Assembly: GCA_937895345.1 (NCBI GenBank)
Contig: CALAWP010000074.1
Location: 62,001 to 126,000, forward strand
Direction of reading: 5' to 3'
DNA from: an uncultured Paenibacillus sp.
GTDB taxonomy: Bacteria > Bacillota > Bacilli > Paenibacillales > Paenibacillaceae
DNA: 64,000 nucleotides
Shown here: one piece after another, positions 33,847 to 43,394 of the stretch
Layout of the letters: the number at the start of each line of letters is the position of its first letter
How positions within the stretch are numbered: position 1 is the first letter of the stretch
Notes under the pieces: generated by a model
The model's database searches: none
Seen by the model: the letters and a program-made list of their open reading frames with translations, nothing else
Told to the model about the DNA's origin: nothing
Program-made: the position numbers and the translations under genes

Positions 33847-35511
33847 TTATTTGGCCTGATAACGGTCGTAGGCGGCTTGATGCAGCTTGACAGCTTCTTC
33901 AATGCCCATGCCCTTGATCGTGTCCACCATCTTGTCGAATTCCGCGATCGGTTTCGCACCGCTGATGATGGCCGTCATCGTTTCGTTCAGGTACGTGTTG
34001 ACCTGGCTCATAATTTGCGTGCTTCGGCTCGCCTCGTCAATCGTCAGGCGAATCGGAGGCAGCGTCAGAGCGGAGCTCGCTTTCATCCACGCTTCGTTCG
34101 CTTCCCGCTGACCGTCATCGAACAGCAGCGCATCCAAATATTTGGTGTCCTGGTTGATCGGACCGTCCATAATGGACAGCGCGTAGGTCGCCAGCGCCTG
34201 GTCGTACGTCAGACCGTTCGGATTGTTCGTGATCGTATCGGTATACTTGTACGTGTCGCCTTCCTTGACATAGCTTTCGCCTTCGATGCCGAAGTTGAAC
34301 AGGTCGCTGCCTTCGGGGCTGTAATTGAAGTCCATCCATTGCACGATATACGGCAGTTTGTCTTTCGGAGCGCTGGCCGTAATCGCTTCGCCGTAGCTCA
34401 GCACCTTTTGCTCCATATTGAAGGTGGCGTAAGCCGTGCCGTCCGGCGATACCGCCCATGGCACGCCCGTCAAATTAAAGTTCGGATCGACGTCTCTCAT
34501 CAGGTTGAAAAATTTGCCCATGCCGCTGAATACGCCGCCTTGATAAGCGCCGGCCAGGTTGTTTGTCACTTTATAGTCGAATGCCTTGCCGTCGTTCGTC
34601 ATAATCTCGGGGTCGATCAGACCTTCGGCATACCACTTTTGCATTTCGGCCAGGAAGTCCTTGTATCCCGGTTGAATCGGACCGAATTCCACCTTGTCGC
34701 CGTTCATTTGGAAGCCGCCGATGACGCCGAAGGCCGGCGCAAAGTCATGCAGCTTCGTCAGGTTGCCCGGGCCCCAGTTGCCGGTAAACGGCAGCTCATC
34801 CGGCTTGCCGTTCTCGTTCGGATCCCGCTCCTTGAACGCCTTCAGCACCGTATACCATTCCTCAATCGTCGTCGGCGCCTGCAGGTCAAGCTTGTCGAGC
34901 CAGTCCTTGCGCATAATGAGGCCGGAAGTGGCGTTCAGCTTCAGCGCGTCCAGCTTCATCAGCGGGAACATGTAGATCGTGCCGTCGTCCAACGATATTT
35001 GCTTCTTGACGTCGGGATCGGACTCGATAATGCGCTTCAAGTTCGGCGCGTATTGATCGATCAGCTCGTTCAGACGGATTATGCGGCCGTCCTCGATCAT
35101 TTTTTCCGGACCGCCTACCGCGTCGGCCCAGTTGTAATAAATGACGTCCGGCAGCTGCGGCGTCGCGATCAGCAGATTGAACTGGTCCTTTTGCTGGCCG
35201 AGCGGCGGATGCGTAAATTTGACTTTAATGCCCGTCAGCTCTTCTTTTTTCTTGTAGGAGGCCATTTCGCCAAAGTTGTCCAGCGAAGCGGTCAGCTTGG
35301 CGTCGTTGGCGCGCCAGTAATTGATCGTAAACGATTCGTTCGTAATCGGCAGCGGTATTTCCGTCAGCGGCGCTTGCGAAGCGTCGGGCGCGGCGGACGT
35401 CGGCGTGCCGGCTCCATTGTTTCCGTTATTCGATCCGTTCTGCGAGCAAGCGGACAATACGCCGCCGAGAACCATCGTGGCTGCCAATAAGATCCCCATT
35501 TTTCTTTTCAC
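33847..35511 (-). CDS. Large sugar-binding lipoprotein (LplA-like)
   Basis: The 554-residue protein begins MKRKMGILLAATMVLGGVLSAC (GTG start, GGAGG 10 bases upstream), with lipobox LSAC and an N/G/T-rich linker. Size and text (INYWRANDAKLTASLDNFGEM, TGIKVKFTHPPLGQQKDQFNLLIAT, LPDVIYYNW, GLIMRKDWLDKLDLQAPTTIEEWYTVLKAFK) match the LplA-type receptors used with LplB/LplC permeases. It is the last gene of the three-gene transport operon. The substrate is probably a plant-derived oligosaccharide (family knowledge), not determined here. Confidence 0.9.
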   Translation of the reverse strand: MKRKMGILLAATMVLGGVLSACSQNGSNNGNNGAGTPTSAAPDASQAPLTEIPLPITNESFTINYWRANDAKLTASLDNFGEMASYKKKEELTGIKVKFTHPPLGQQKDQFNLLIATPQLPDVIYYNWADAVGGPEKMIEDGRIIRLNELIDQYAPNLKRIIESDPDVKKQISLDDGTIYMFPLMKLDALKLNATSGLIMRKDWLDKLDLQAPTTIEEWYTVLKAFKERDPNENGKPDELPFTGNWGPGNLTKLHDFAPAFGVIGGFQMNGDKVEFGPIQPGYKDFLAEMQKWYAEGLIDPEIMTNDGKAFDYKVTNNLAGAYQGGVFSGMGKFFNLMRDVDPNFNLTGVPWAVSPDGTAYATFNMEQKVLSYGEAITASAPKDKLPYIVQWMDFNYSPEGSDLFNFGIEGESYVKEGDTYKYTDTITNNPNGLTYDQALATYALSIMDGPINQDTKYLDALLFDDGQREANEAWMKASSALTLPPIRLTIDEASRSTQIMSQVNTYLNETMTAIISGAKPIAEFDKMVDTIKGMGIEEAVKLHQAAYDRYQAK

Positions 35512-35539
35512 TGTTTATTCGCCTCCAGCTTTCAAATAT

Positions 35540-36409
35540 TTATTGTTTCACGGCGCCGATGAGAGCGCCTTGAACAAAATAACGTTGAATGAACGGGTAC
35601 ACCAGCATGATCGGCAGCGTCGACACGATAATCGTGGCGTACTTGATGTTCTCGCCGATGGCAAAGCCGGTATCCGCGCCCGCTCCCATCGACTCGGTGC
35701 TGCTGCTGATCAGAATGTCGCGCATGACGATCTGAATCGGATACAGCGACTGATCCCGCAAATACAGCATCGGAGCTACGTAGTCGTTCCAATGGTCGAC
35801 GGCGTAGTAGAGCATCATGACGGCGAGAATCGACTTCGACAGCGGCAGCACGATCCGGAACAGAATAAGGAAATCGTTCGCCCCGTCCAGCTTCGCCGAT
35901 TCGATCAGGCTGATCGGAATGCCTTCGAAGCTCGTTTTCATAATGAGAAAATAAAACGTGCTGATCGCGCCGGGAATGATGATCGCCAGCCGCGTATCGA
36001 CCAGCCCGAGGTTCTGCACAAGCAGAAACGTCGGAATCATGCCGCCCCCGAAAAACATCGTGAACGTAATCAGCTTCATGAGCGTCTTGCGGCCGGCCAG
36101 ATCGGGCCGGGACAGCGTGTACGCCGCAAGCGAGGTCATGATCAGATTGACGAGCGTGCCGACGACGACGTAAAACAGCGTGTTCAGGTAACCGTTGTAA
36201 ATTTTCGGATTGTTGAACACGTACTTGTACGCTTCAAGCTGGAAGCCTTCCGGCAGCAGCATGAACGATCGGCTGCGCAGCAGCTGGTCGGGATCGCTGA
36301 TGGAAGAGTTGAACACGTACAGCATCGGATAAAAGCATACGATCATCACAAGAATGAGCAGTAGCGCATTGAAGATGTCAAAAATATGTTCGCCTGCGGA
36401 GCGTTTCAT
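35540..36409 (-). CDS. Carbohydrate ABC permease, LplC/YtcP type
   Basis: The 289-residue membrane protein carries the EAA loop (IESAKLDGANDFLILFRIVLP) near residue 170 and the family C-terminus QRYFVQGALIGAVKQ. The region DHWNDYVAPMLYLRDQSLYPIQ is highly typical of LplC/YtcP. GGGAGGGG lies upstream of the ATG, and the gap to the preceding permease is 16 bases. Confidence 0.92.
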   Translation of the reverse strand: MKRSAGEHIFDIFNALLLILVMIVCFYPMLYVFNSSISDPDQLLRSRSFMLLPEGFQLEAYKYVFNNPKIYNGYLNTLFYVVVGTLVNLIMTSLAAYTLSRPDLAGRKTLMKLITFTMFFGGGMIPTFLLVQNLGLVDTRLAIIIPGAISTFYFLIMKTSFEGIPISLIESAKLDGANDFLILFRIVLPLSKSILAVMMLYYAVDHWNDYVAPMLYLRDQSLYPIQIVMRDILISSSTESMGAGADTGFAIGENIKYATIIVSTLPIMLVYPFIQRYFVQGALIGAVKQ

Positions 36410-36425
36410 CGCCGGCCCCTCCCTT

Positions 36426-37388
36426 TTACCATAGACTTGTCGAGTTCATCCGCCTGCTGAGCCAGTTCGCCAGCAAGAGCAGCGAGAAGTTAATGACGCC
36501 GTTGAACAAGCCGATGGCCGTCGAATACGTATAGTTGCCTTCCAAGATGCCGGACCGGTATACGAAGGTCGAGATGACGTCCGACGTTTCATAGGTCGGC
36601 GCGGTTTGCATAAGCAATATTTTCTGAAAGTCGGAGTTCATAACCGCTCCAAGACGCAAAATCAGCATGACGACGATCGTCGGCATAATGCCCGGCAGCG
36701 TAATATGGAGCAGCTGCTTCCATCGTCCCGCTCCGTCGATCTTCGCCGCTTCGTACAGCTGCGGATCGATGCCGCTCAGCGCGGCCAGAAAAATAATCGA
36801 GGCCCAGCCCGCCCCCTGCCAAATGTTCGACAGGATGTACATCGGCCGGAACAGATCTTTCTCCGCCAGGAACATGACCGGCTGCAGATCAAAGAAGCTG
36901 CGGATGACGTTGAACAACCCGCCGTCCAGCGCCGAGAACGTCTTCAGCATGCCCACGACGACGACGACCGATATAAAATGCGGCATATAGCTGACCGTTT
37001 GCACGGCGCTTTTGAACCACTTTTTCCGCACCTCGTTCAGCAGCAGCGCCAGAATAATCGGAGCCGGGAAGCCGAACACGATGCTGTACAAGCTGAGGAT
37101 CAGCGTATTGCGGATCAGCCGCCAGAAATAATAGCTTTCAAAAAACATCGTAAAATTGCCGAACCCGATCCATTCCCCTTGCATAATGCCTTTGATCGGG
37201 CTGTATGACTTCTGGAACGCCATCAGCAGCCCGTACATCGGGCCGTAGCTGAAGATGAGATAATAGGCCACAACGGGGATCAGCATCAAATAGACGTATT
37301 TGTTTCTAAGCAGTTCTTTCTTCACAAAAGCCGCCGCTCTTGGGATCGCTTTCGGTTTGGCGGGACTGACGGACAGTTGCGGCTCCAT
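36426..37388 (-). CDS. Carbohydrate ABC permease, LplB type
   Basis: The 320-residue membrane protein starts after GGAGGTTAGCCC. The text NKYVYLMLIPVVAYYLIFSYGPMYGLLMAFQKYSP-like start (here QKSYSPIKGI), EAAKIDGAGRWKQLLHITLPGI (EAA loop near residue 225) and the C-terminus NWLSRRMNSTSLW match LplB/YteP permeases. It opens the transport operon and is divergent from the AraC-type response regulator gene. Confidence 0.92.
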   Translation of the reverse strand: MEPQLSVSPAKPKAIPRAAAFVKKELLRNKYVYLMLIPVVAYYLIFSYGPMYGLLMAFQKSYSPIKGIMQGEWIGFGNFTMFFESYYFWRLIRNTLILSLYSIVFGFPAPIILALLLNEVRKKWFKSAVQTVSYMPHFISVVVVVGMLKTFSALDGGLFNVIRSFFDLQPVMFLAEKDLFRPMYILSNIWQGAGWASIIFLAALSGIDPQLYEAAKIDGAGRWKQLLHITLPGIMPTIVVMLILRLGAVMNSDFQKILLMQTAPTYETSDVISTFVYRSGILEGNYTYSTAIGLFNGVINFSLLLLANWLSRRMNSTSLW

Positions 37389-37409
37389 GGGCTAACCTCC
37401 TCGCAAAAA

Positions 37410-37423
37410 GTGAAACGTTTACA
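37410..37423 (-). promoter_or_regulatory. cre-like site before the Lpl transport operon
   Basis: On the minus strand TGTAAACGTTTCAC lies 22 bases upstream of the LplB-type start and is close to the cre consensus. It fits catabolite repression of the operon. Confidence 0.5.
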
Positions 37424-37605
37424 GTGACTGCTATAACTTTACCGTCTCTCCGGCTGCTTTCCCATGGCGATAACCGTCGAATTTCCGCACAAATCCGAGT
37501 TGTTGCTTTCCCCCGTCATTTCGAGTATAAAAAAGTATAACGACAGGAATGAAACCGATTTCCGAGCCGGCAAGCGGGCTCATCCGGCGATAAGGAGGAA
37601 CAGCG

Positions 37606-39171
37606 GTGTACAAGGTGCTGTTGGTGGACGACGAGTTTATTATATTGGACGGCATTGCTTCGGTGATGGACTGGGAGGCGTGCGGGACGGTGCTGGCGGG
37701 CACGGCGCAAAACGGCGTCGAAGCGCTCGAGATGGTGAAGCGCGATCCCCCGGACATTATTATTAGCGACATCCGGATGCCGGGGCTCGACGGCTTGCAG
37801 CTTATTGCGGCCGTGGCGGAGCTGTACCCGGACACGCAGTTTATTATGCTGACCGGCTTCTCGGAATTCGATTACGCGAAGACCGCGATGCAATACGGCG
37901 TCAAGCATTATTTGCTGAAGCCGTGCAGCGAGGAAAGTCTGGCCGAGTCGCTGGCGGAGCTCGTGCAGGAGCGGAAGGAGCGGGACGAGCATCGGCAATT
38001 CGTCCAATCGATCAAATACGGGCTCGAACGGGTGCTGCCTCATGCGAAAGAACAGTTTCTGACGGAATTCGTCACCAACAAGACGTACGGCGTGCGGGAG
38101 TGGACCTATTTCGGAGAGCTGTTCGGCTTGCAATTTCAAAGCCAGCGCGTCAGACTGCTGCTGTTCGCCGTCGAAGGCGACCACGAATATGAGCATCTGT
38201 TCGCCGTCAAGAACATTGCGGAAGATATGATTCGCCACCGGATGCTCAGCTCGACGGTCGGCAGTCACGTCCTGATTCTGATGGAGGACGCGCTTAAGGA
38301 AGAGGAGCTGTTCGAGCGCATCGGCGGCATTCGCGACGCCTTCCGCAAATATTACCGGTTCGACCTGACCGCCGCGCTGAGCGATCCGGGCGAACTGACG
38401 CAGGTGCGCCGCATGTACAACCGGACGCTGCATTGCCTGAATCACCGGTTCTATCTTGGCGAGGGCAGCCTCATTACGGAACGCGACATCGCCGAACGAG
38501 GCAAGGCCGAGGCCGAGGCGGACAAGCAGTCCGGCCAGCCGTTCGAATACGACGAGAAGCGGTTCGCGATTCCGATTCAAGCCGGCAACTGGGAAGAAGC
38601 GGAGCGGGAGCTGGCCCGACTGTTCCGCCAGCTGTCGGACGCCCGCCTGTCCATTGCGGAAACGAAGTCTTATCTGGTGCAAATGTTCATGGAAGTGGTC
38701 CGGCTGTGCGACCCTGCGCCAATGAAGGACGCGATGGACCAAATGACGCGGGAGCTGGAGACCGGCACGCTGCAGTCCTTCCAGCAGTTCGTGCTGGCGG
38801 TCGCCAAACAAGCCGCGCTCGAAAGGTTCGAGCGCCATCGGCGCAAGCATTCGCAAATTGTGGAGCAGGTCAAAAGCATCGTGGAAAGGCGCTATCGCGA
38901 GGAATCGTTGACGCTTCAGACGATCGCGGGCGAAATGTATATGAATCCCGACTACATCGGCAAAATGTTCAAAAAGGAAACGGGCGAAAAGTTTACCCAG
39001 TATATCATCGGCTTCCGGATTCAAAAGGCGCTGGAGCTGATCGAACGGGGCGGCTACAGCATTGCTTCGCTTGCGGAGGAGACAGGCTTCGGCGACAATG
39101 CTTCCTATTTCAGCAAAGTGTTCAAGAAGCATACCGGCTTCTCCCCCTCCGAATACAAAAAATCGCAATAG
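37606..39171 (+). CDS. Response regulator with AraC-type DNA-binding domain (YesN family)
   Basis: The 521-residue protein starts at GTG (37606) behind AAGGAGGA. The receiver has VLLVDDEF, the phospho-acceptor Asp in IISDIRMPGLDG near residue 55, and YLLKPCSEE. The C-terminus has AraC helices (LTLQTIAGEMYMNPDYIGKMFKKETG and YSIASLAEETGFGDNASYFSKVFKK). It is divergent from the LplBC operon and is the likely partner of the kinase at 31931, completing a sugar-sensing circuit around the transporter. Confidence 0.92.
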   Translation: MYKVLLVDDEFIILDGIASVMDWEACGTVLAGTAQNGVEALEMVKRDPPDIIISDIRMPGLDGLQLIAAVAELYPDTQFIMLTGFSEFDYAKTAMQYGVKHYLLKPCSEESLAESLAELVQERKERDEHRQFVQSIKYGLERVLPHAKEQFLTEFVTNKTYGVREWTYFGELFGLQFQSQRVRLLLFAVEGDHEYEHLFAVKNIAEDMIRHRMLSSTVGSHVLILMEDALKEEELFERIGGIRDAFRKYYRFDLTAALSDPGELTQVRRMYNRTLHCLNHRFYLGEGSLITERDIAERGKAEAEADKQSGQPFEYDEKRFAIPIQAGNWEEAERELARLFRQLSDARLSIAETKSYLVQMFMEVVRLCDPAPMKDAMDQMTRELETGTLQSFQQFVLAVAKQAALERFERHRRKHSQIVEQVKSIVERRYREESLTLQTIAGEMYMNPDYIGKMFKKETGEKFTQYIIGFRIQKALELIERGGYSIASLAEETGFGDNASYFSKVFKKHTGFSPSEYKKSQ

Positions 39172-39199
39172 CTTCCGGCTTAAGCGGGAAGACGCAAAA

Positions 39200-39220
39200 G
39201 AGGCGCCCATCGGGCGCCTC
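39200..39220. terminator. Hairpin terminator between convergent genes
   Basis: GAGGCGCCC-ATC-GGGCGCCTC; the minus strand continues TTTTGCG. It lies between the response regulator end and the GNAT gene end. A 17-base direct repeat (GATGCTTGCATACTCAC) lies further on at about 39309-39343. Confidence 0.65.
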
Positions 39221-39343
39221 CATTGATACAAGTTCAATTCAGTTACTGCACGTATGCCAAGCTGCGTGATCGCTCTCGTTATCCAGTTCGTAAACCTCAT
39301 TCCGCTTGATGCTTGCATACTCACGATGCTTGCATACTCACGA

Positions 39344-39778
39344 TCAATTTGTATTGTTCCAAACCATCCTGTATTCCCGCTCACCCGTCGCCTCGTCCGT
39401 CAATTCCTCCATGACGGTAAAGCCTTGCTTCAAATAGAAGCGGAAGGCGTTGACGTTGCGGACATATACTTTGAGCTCGATCTCATCCCGGCCTTGCTTC
39501 ACATGGTCCAGCAGCTTTCGGCCCAAGCCGCCGCCCTGCCGTTCCTCGTCGATAAACAGAGCCGCCAAGTATTTCCCCGCCATTGATACGAACCCGTCGA
39601 TCCGTCCTTCTTCTTCGATCACGAACGTTTCGGCCATCGGAAGATAACGCTCCTCCATCTCCTTCCGATTGGCCGTCCAGTAGGCGTCGTCGATAAAATG
39701 ATGCGCGCTCAAAGACGTCTTCAGCCACAAATCGGCCAGCCGCGCGTAATCGTTGTTGGTGCTCTTTCGGATTGGCAT
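39344..39778 (-). CDS. GNAT family N-acetyltransferase (YjaB-like)
   Basis: The 144-residue enzyme shows the GNAT core: GFVSMAGKYLAALFIDEERQGGGLGRKLLDHVKQ (acetyl-CoA loop R/QxxGxG/A as RQGGGLG) and VYVRNVNAFRFYLKQGFTV. The start SLSAHHFIDDAYW resembles E. coli YjaB relatives. Substrate unknown. It is on the same strand as the ydj operon that precedes it, with a gap of 30 bases, so read-through is possible. Confidence 0.88.
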   Translation of the reverse strand: MPIRKSTNNDYARLADLWLKTSLSAHHFIDDAYWTANRKEMEERYLPMAETFVIEEEGRIDGFVSMAGKYLAALFIDEERQGGGLGRKLLDHVKQGRDEIELKVYVRNVNAFRFYLKQGFTVMEELTDEATGEREYRMVWNNTN

Positions 39779-39808
39779 ATTGTATGAACCGCCTGTCTTT
39801 TCGTGTTC

Positions 39809-40819
39809 TTAAGCCAGCTTCTGTCCGCAGTTCGGGCAAAAATTGGCGCCTTCGTTCTTCGTGCCGCAGTTCGGGCAAAAGTTGGGCCTCGACCCGTTCC
39901 CGGACGCCGGCGCTCCCGACGGAGCCGGCCGGCCGGCCGGCGCGCCTTGGGCGGCGCCCGAAGCCGTGCCGCCTCCCTGGTTCATGTTCTGCATCATGTC
40001 CTTGGCAAAGTTCATGCCCATCATCATGCCGGTCATGTCCGCGGCAAGGCCGCCTCCCTTCACCCTTCCCGACGCGATGCCGTCCGTCATCTCTACCTGC
40101 TGGTACCGCTGCAAATTGCCGATCATGCTGTGCGAGGCGTTCTTCGTAATCATATCCTGAATTTCCTTCGGATAGTTGAAGCTCATTACCTGGAAGCCCG
40201 TAATCGAAATGCCGCTGTCGAGCATTTGCATATCCAGATCCTCCTGGATGCCTCTGGCGATGTCGAAGGCGTTCGCCTGCAAATTGAACATATCCTTGCC
40301 TTCCCGGCTGATCCATTTCATTAACAGCTGGTCCAGCACGGAAACGATCCGCAGTCGGACATCCTCGACGAGGTAGCTTTCCTTAACTCCAGCAATTTTG
40401 TCGATAAACGTCACGTAATCTTTGACCTTAAACACAAACGTCCCGTTGGCGCGGACCGGCAGGCCGCCCGGAAGGTCGGGAGTCGGAATGAGAATCGGGT
40501 TTTGCGTCCCCCATCTGACCGTGAACTCCTTCGTATTGACGAAGACGACCTCCACCCGCATGCCGCTGTTGAAGCCGAACTTGAACCCTTTCAGCGTGGA
40601 CAAAAAAGGAATGATTTGCGATTCGATGCTGTATTCCCCTTCGTCCTGAAAAATGCCCTCGATCTTCCCGTTATTGACGAATATCGCGTCTTGCCCGGGA
40701 CGAATGATCAGCTTGCTTCCTTTTTTGATTTCCCGGTTGCTCCATTTCCAAAAGATCATATCGTCGCGAAACTCTTCCCATTCCACGACGTTCGCAAACT
40801 GGTTTCTGAAAAACACCAT
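39809..40819 (-). CDS. ydjI: SPFH-domain protein with C-terminal zinc ribbon (YdjI-like)
   Basis: The 336-residue protein has an SPFH/flotillin-like domain (GSKLIIRPGQDAIFVNNGKIEGIF, VNTKEFTVRWGTQNPI, IVSVLDQLLMKWI, ISITGFQVMSFNYPKEIQDMI), a Gly/Pro-rich linker, and two CPNCG zinc knuckles at the end (NFCPNCGTKNEGANFCPNCG). It is the last gene of a four-gene set pspA-ydjG-ydjH-ydjI. In Bacillus subtilis these proteins form a membrane-stress complex in which YdjI recruits PspA to the YdjGH membrane partners. Confidence 0.88.
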   Translation of the reverse strand: MVFFRNQFANVVEWEEFRDDMIFWKWSNREIKKGSKLIIRPGQDAIFVNNGKIEGIFQDEGEYSIESQIIPFLSTLKGFKFGFNSGMRVEVVFVNTKEFTVRWGTQNPILIPTPDLPGGLPVRANGTFVFKVKDYVTFIDKIAGVKESYLVEDVRLRIVSVLDQLLMKWISREGKDMFNLQANAFDIARGIQEDLDMQMLDSGISITGFQVMSFNYPKEIQDMITKNASHSMIGNLQRYQQVEMTDGIASGRVKGGGLAADMTGMMMGMNFAKDMMQNMNQGGGTASGAAQGAPAGRPAPSGAPASGNGSRPNFCPNCGTKNEGANFCPNCGQKLA

Positions 40820-40839
40820 GACCGCTCATCCTTTCCCGA

Positions 40840-41655
40840 TTAAAATTTCCCTCTGCTGCCGCTGTGCGAATGGCCGCCGCGCGTCACGCCGCCCCCGCCT
40901 CCGCCGCTTCCGCCTCCTCCGTCGCTCGGCCTTGGCACATGCTGCTTCGTGACGGTCGTCCGAATATATTGGTCGCTCTGCGCCCGGATGCCGGACGCGG
41001 CGCCGTTCTCGTACGTGCCCCGGTGAACCGTCACCTTGCCGCCCGCAACCGCCCGCATTCTTCCGACGACGATAAGCGCAATGACGGCGGCCACGGCGAA
41101 TTGAAACCACCACTTGAACAAAATGTTGTCGGGATTGACGCCAGGCTCGTATCCCATATAACGGTGCGACAGCTTGATATAATCGCTGAACGCGCTGTAA
41201 TAGTAGCCGCCGCTCAAGTCCGGCGTAATTTTGTTCCGTATTTTGTCCAGCCTGCCGTCGTCCAAATATTCCTTCGCCTTATAGAAGCCGGCCAGGTACA
41301 CATCTCTGTTCTTCATATCGAGCGTCAAAATGACCGTATTCCCATGGGGCTTGTCGTAGCCGAAGGCGTATTTGTCATAAAAATCTTGCGTCAGCTCTAC
41401 AACGTCCCTGTTGCTCGTATTATTGGTCGTATAAATGACGATATCCGTTTCCACTTTCGCCCCGTATTCGCGCGCCATCGACTCGAGCAGCGCGGCAGTG
41501 TCCTTTTCCAACAGCTTCGCCGCATCGTAGATGAGCTTCTTCGGCTTCGGCTTCGCCTCTGGCGCGGAGGCATTGGCCGACCCTCCGAAAGACAAAACGG
41601 CCACGACGGCGGCCAGGAGAAGGATAACCGCCGGTTTCCATCGCATCATGCTCAC
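40840..41655 (-). CDS. ydjH: TPM-domain membrane protein (YdjH-like)
   Basis: Translation probably begins at the GTG at 41653-41655, which overlaps the previous stop as GTGA and has GGAGG nine bases upstream. The 271-residue product has a signal/transmembrane helix (KPAVILLLAAVVAVLSFGGSANA), an extracellular TPM domain (LLEKDTAALLESMAREYGAKVETDIVIYTTNNTSN, NTVILTLDMKNRDVYLAGFYKA), and a second transmembrane helix (WWFQFAVAAVIALIVVGRM). A Gly/Ser-rich cytoplasmic tail follows (PSDGGGGSGGGGGG). The longer open frame reaching 41838 lies inside ydjG and is not used. Confidence 0.85.
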   Translation of the reverse strand: MSMMRWKPAVILLLAAVVAVLSFGGSANASAPEAKPKPKKLIYDAAKLLEKDTAALLESMAREYGAKVETDIVIYTTNNTSNRDVVELTQDFYDKYAFGYDKPHGNTVILTLDMKNRDVYLAGFYKAKEYLDDGRLDKIRNKITPDLSGGYYYSAFSDYIKLSHRYMGYEPGVNPDNILFKWWFQFAVAAVIALIVVGRMRAVAGGKVTVHRGTYENGAASGIRAQSDQYIRTTVTKQHVPRPSDGGGGSGGGGGGVTRGGHSHSGSRGKF

Positions 41656-42683
41656 CAGAAACCGCCTCCCATCGACCACGAGAGTGTTTTCAAGGAGAAG
41701 AGCGACGCAAGGAAAATGCCCATGTACCAGAGGAACACCTTCCCTTTGCTGATCGGAGGCTGGCCGACCACCTTGCCCGTCTGACCGTTCATGGCGAACG
41801 TATATTTCTTCCTCTTGTAATCGTAATTGACGATCCATACCGGCAGAAGCACGTAGTCGGCGCGTTTGACCGTCGTCTGGATGTCCTTGCTTGCAAAGCT
41901 TACCGAATGATAGCCGGACACCGTCGATTGGATATAGGATTCGACATAGGAGGAAACTTTGTGCTTCGCTCTCGGAAGCAGCTCCCGGTCGTTATAGTTG
42001 TATTTTTCCGCGATATAGCCGGCAAGATAAGGCATATTGAAGGTTTTGAGCTGGTCGTACGGAAACGGCTCCAGCTTGTCCATCAGCTCGTCGCTCATCT
42101 TGGCCGACGCATCGACCGGCACTTTGACATAATTGAGCACAATGTCCCGGTATATGCGATAATGCTCCGTCTCCGTATAAATATAGTCGCCGCTTCTGTA
42201 CGATCTGACGCGGGTGGCGTTAGCGTGCACCTCGACGTCGTTGTGAAGGTCGTACAGCCAGAACGGCACGTATATGCCGGTAATGCTTTTGATCCGGTTC
42301 GCGCTCATAAACCCCGCGGGAGTCAGCCTGCCGTTCTTGCACCATTTTTTGAACGCCTTCTGTGCCTCGGCCTTGCTGATCGAGAACGGAATCACGTAAG
42401 CCGGGGCCCGCTTTCCCGTCAGCCGGTCGCTCAGCACGACGCCCGATCCGCAAAAGCTGCAGGTGGTGGCCGCCGTTTCCGGCTCGGTGATCAGAACCGC
42501 ACCGCAGTTGTTGCATTGATACTCCTTCGCTTCATTCTCGAAAAATACCGCATGCTGCAGTGTACTCGGAAATTGCTCGATGTTGTCCTTTTTCCCGCAG
42601 CTTTGGCAGGACAGCATGCCCGACTCGCTGTCAAACGCCATGCTGCTCCCGCAGTTCGGGCATTTATAATCGATTACCGTCAT
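41652..42683 (-). CDS. ydjG: Double zinc-ribbon membrane protein (YdjG-like)
   Basis: The 343-residue protein has two N-terminal zinc ribbons (YKCPNCGSSM..LSCQSCGKK and YQCNNCGAVL..CSFCGSG), a large middle domain (YVPFWLYDLHNDVEVHANATRVRSY), and a C-terminal transmembrane segment (GKVFLWYMGIFLASLFSL). It is second in the pspA-ydjGHI operon, and its product is expected to sit in the membrane as a PspA anchor with YdjH. Confidence 0.88.
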   Translation of the reverse strand: MTVIDYKCPNCGSSMAFDSESGMLSCQSCGKKDNIEQFPSTLQHAVFFENEAKEYQCNNCGAVLITEPETAATTCSFCGSGVVLSDRLTGKRAPAYVIPFSISKAEAQKAFKKWCKNGRLTPAGFMSANRIKSITGIYVPFWLYDLHNDVEVHANATRVRSYRSGDYIYTETEHYRIYRDIVLNYVKVPVDASAKMSDELMDKLEPFPYDQLKTFNMPYLAGYIAEKYNYNDRELLPRAKHKVSSYVESYIQSTVSGYHSVSFASKDIQTTVKRADYVLLPVWIVNYDYKRKKYTFAMNGQTGKVVGQPPISKGKVFLWYMGIFLASLFSLKTLSWSMGGGFW

Positions 42684-42713
42684 TCGCTCACCTCGCCGAC
42701 TTCGTCCGTTCCG

Positions 42714-43394
42714 TTAGTCTCTCTTTCCCAGCTTCTTCTTTAATTCGGCCAATTCGTCCTCCGGCCCCGCGTCCGCTCTTTTCTCATATTGCTCGAACAG
42801 CGCGTCGATCTCGTCCTTGGCTCCGCCGGCCCGAAGGTCCGCCAACGCCATCGCCTCATGGTAGGCGCGGTCCGCCTTCTCCTCCATCGCTTCGAGCAGC
42901 GAATCGCCGGCTCCGGCGTACGAAGGTCCGGCGTCGTTCAGCTTGCGCTGCGCCTCGGCCGCGGCCAACTTCCCTTTCAGTTGGGAGCGGCGCGCTTCCA
43001 AGCCTGCGATATCTCCCGCGAGCTTCTCCTGCATTTGCAGCAAACAAGCGGCGTTGGCCGCCGCCGTATCGTAAGCCGACTGCAAGGACGATTCCTTGCG
43101 GGCTTCCTCCGCCTTTTTCTCCAGAAATTTCAACGCGTCCCCGTCCCGGCCGGCTTCCACCGACTTTTCCGCGTAGCGCTGCAGCTTCCGGATCTCTTCC
43201 CGGCATTCGTCGAGCGCCCGCTTCGCGCGGCTTTCCGCGGCCAGCACGGACGCCGTCTCCGCCTTCACCTTGCCCAGATCGGCATTCAGGCTCCGCATGA
43301 AGGCATCCAGCTCCTTGACGGGATCGTCCGACCGTTCCAGAACGGCATGGACGTTGCTCGACATGATCTCTCTGAATCTTGACAGGATTCCCAC
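42714..43394 (-). CDS. pspA: PspA/IM30 family membrane-stress protein (YdjF-like)
   Basis: The 226-residue protein is predicted almost wholly helical and begins MGILSRFREIMSSNVHAVLERSDDPVKELDAFMRSLNADLGKVK, the amphipathic helix and start of PspA/Vipp1 proteins. The coiled-coil core follows (SRAKRALDECREEIRKLQRYAEKSVEAGRD). It should assemble on damaged membranes as an ESCRT-III-like polymer. It is first in its operon and followed 30 bases later by ydjG. A clear sigma-W type promoter was not identified by eye. Confidence 0.9.
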   Translation of the reverse strand: MGILSRFREIMSSNVHAVLERSDDPVKELDAFMRSLNADLGKVKAETASVLAAESRAKRALDECREEIRKLQRYAEKSVEAGRDGDALKFLEKKAEEARKESSLQSAYDTAAANAACLLQMQEKLAGDIAGLEARRSQLKGKLAAAEAQRKLNDAGPSYAGAGDSLLEAMEEKADRAYHEAMALADLRAGGAKDEIDALFEQYEKRADAGPEDELAELKKKLGKRD

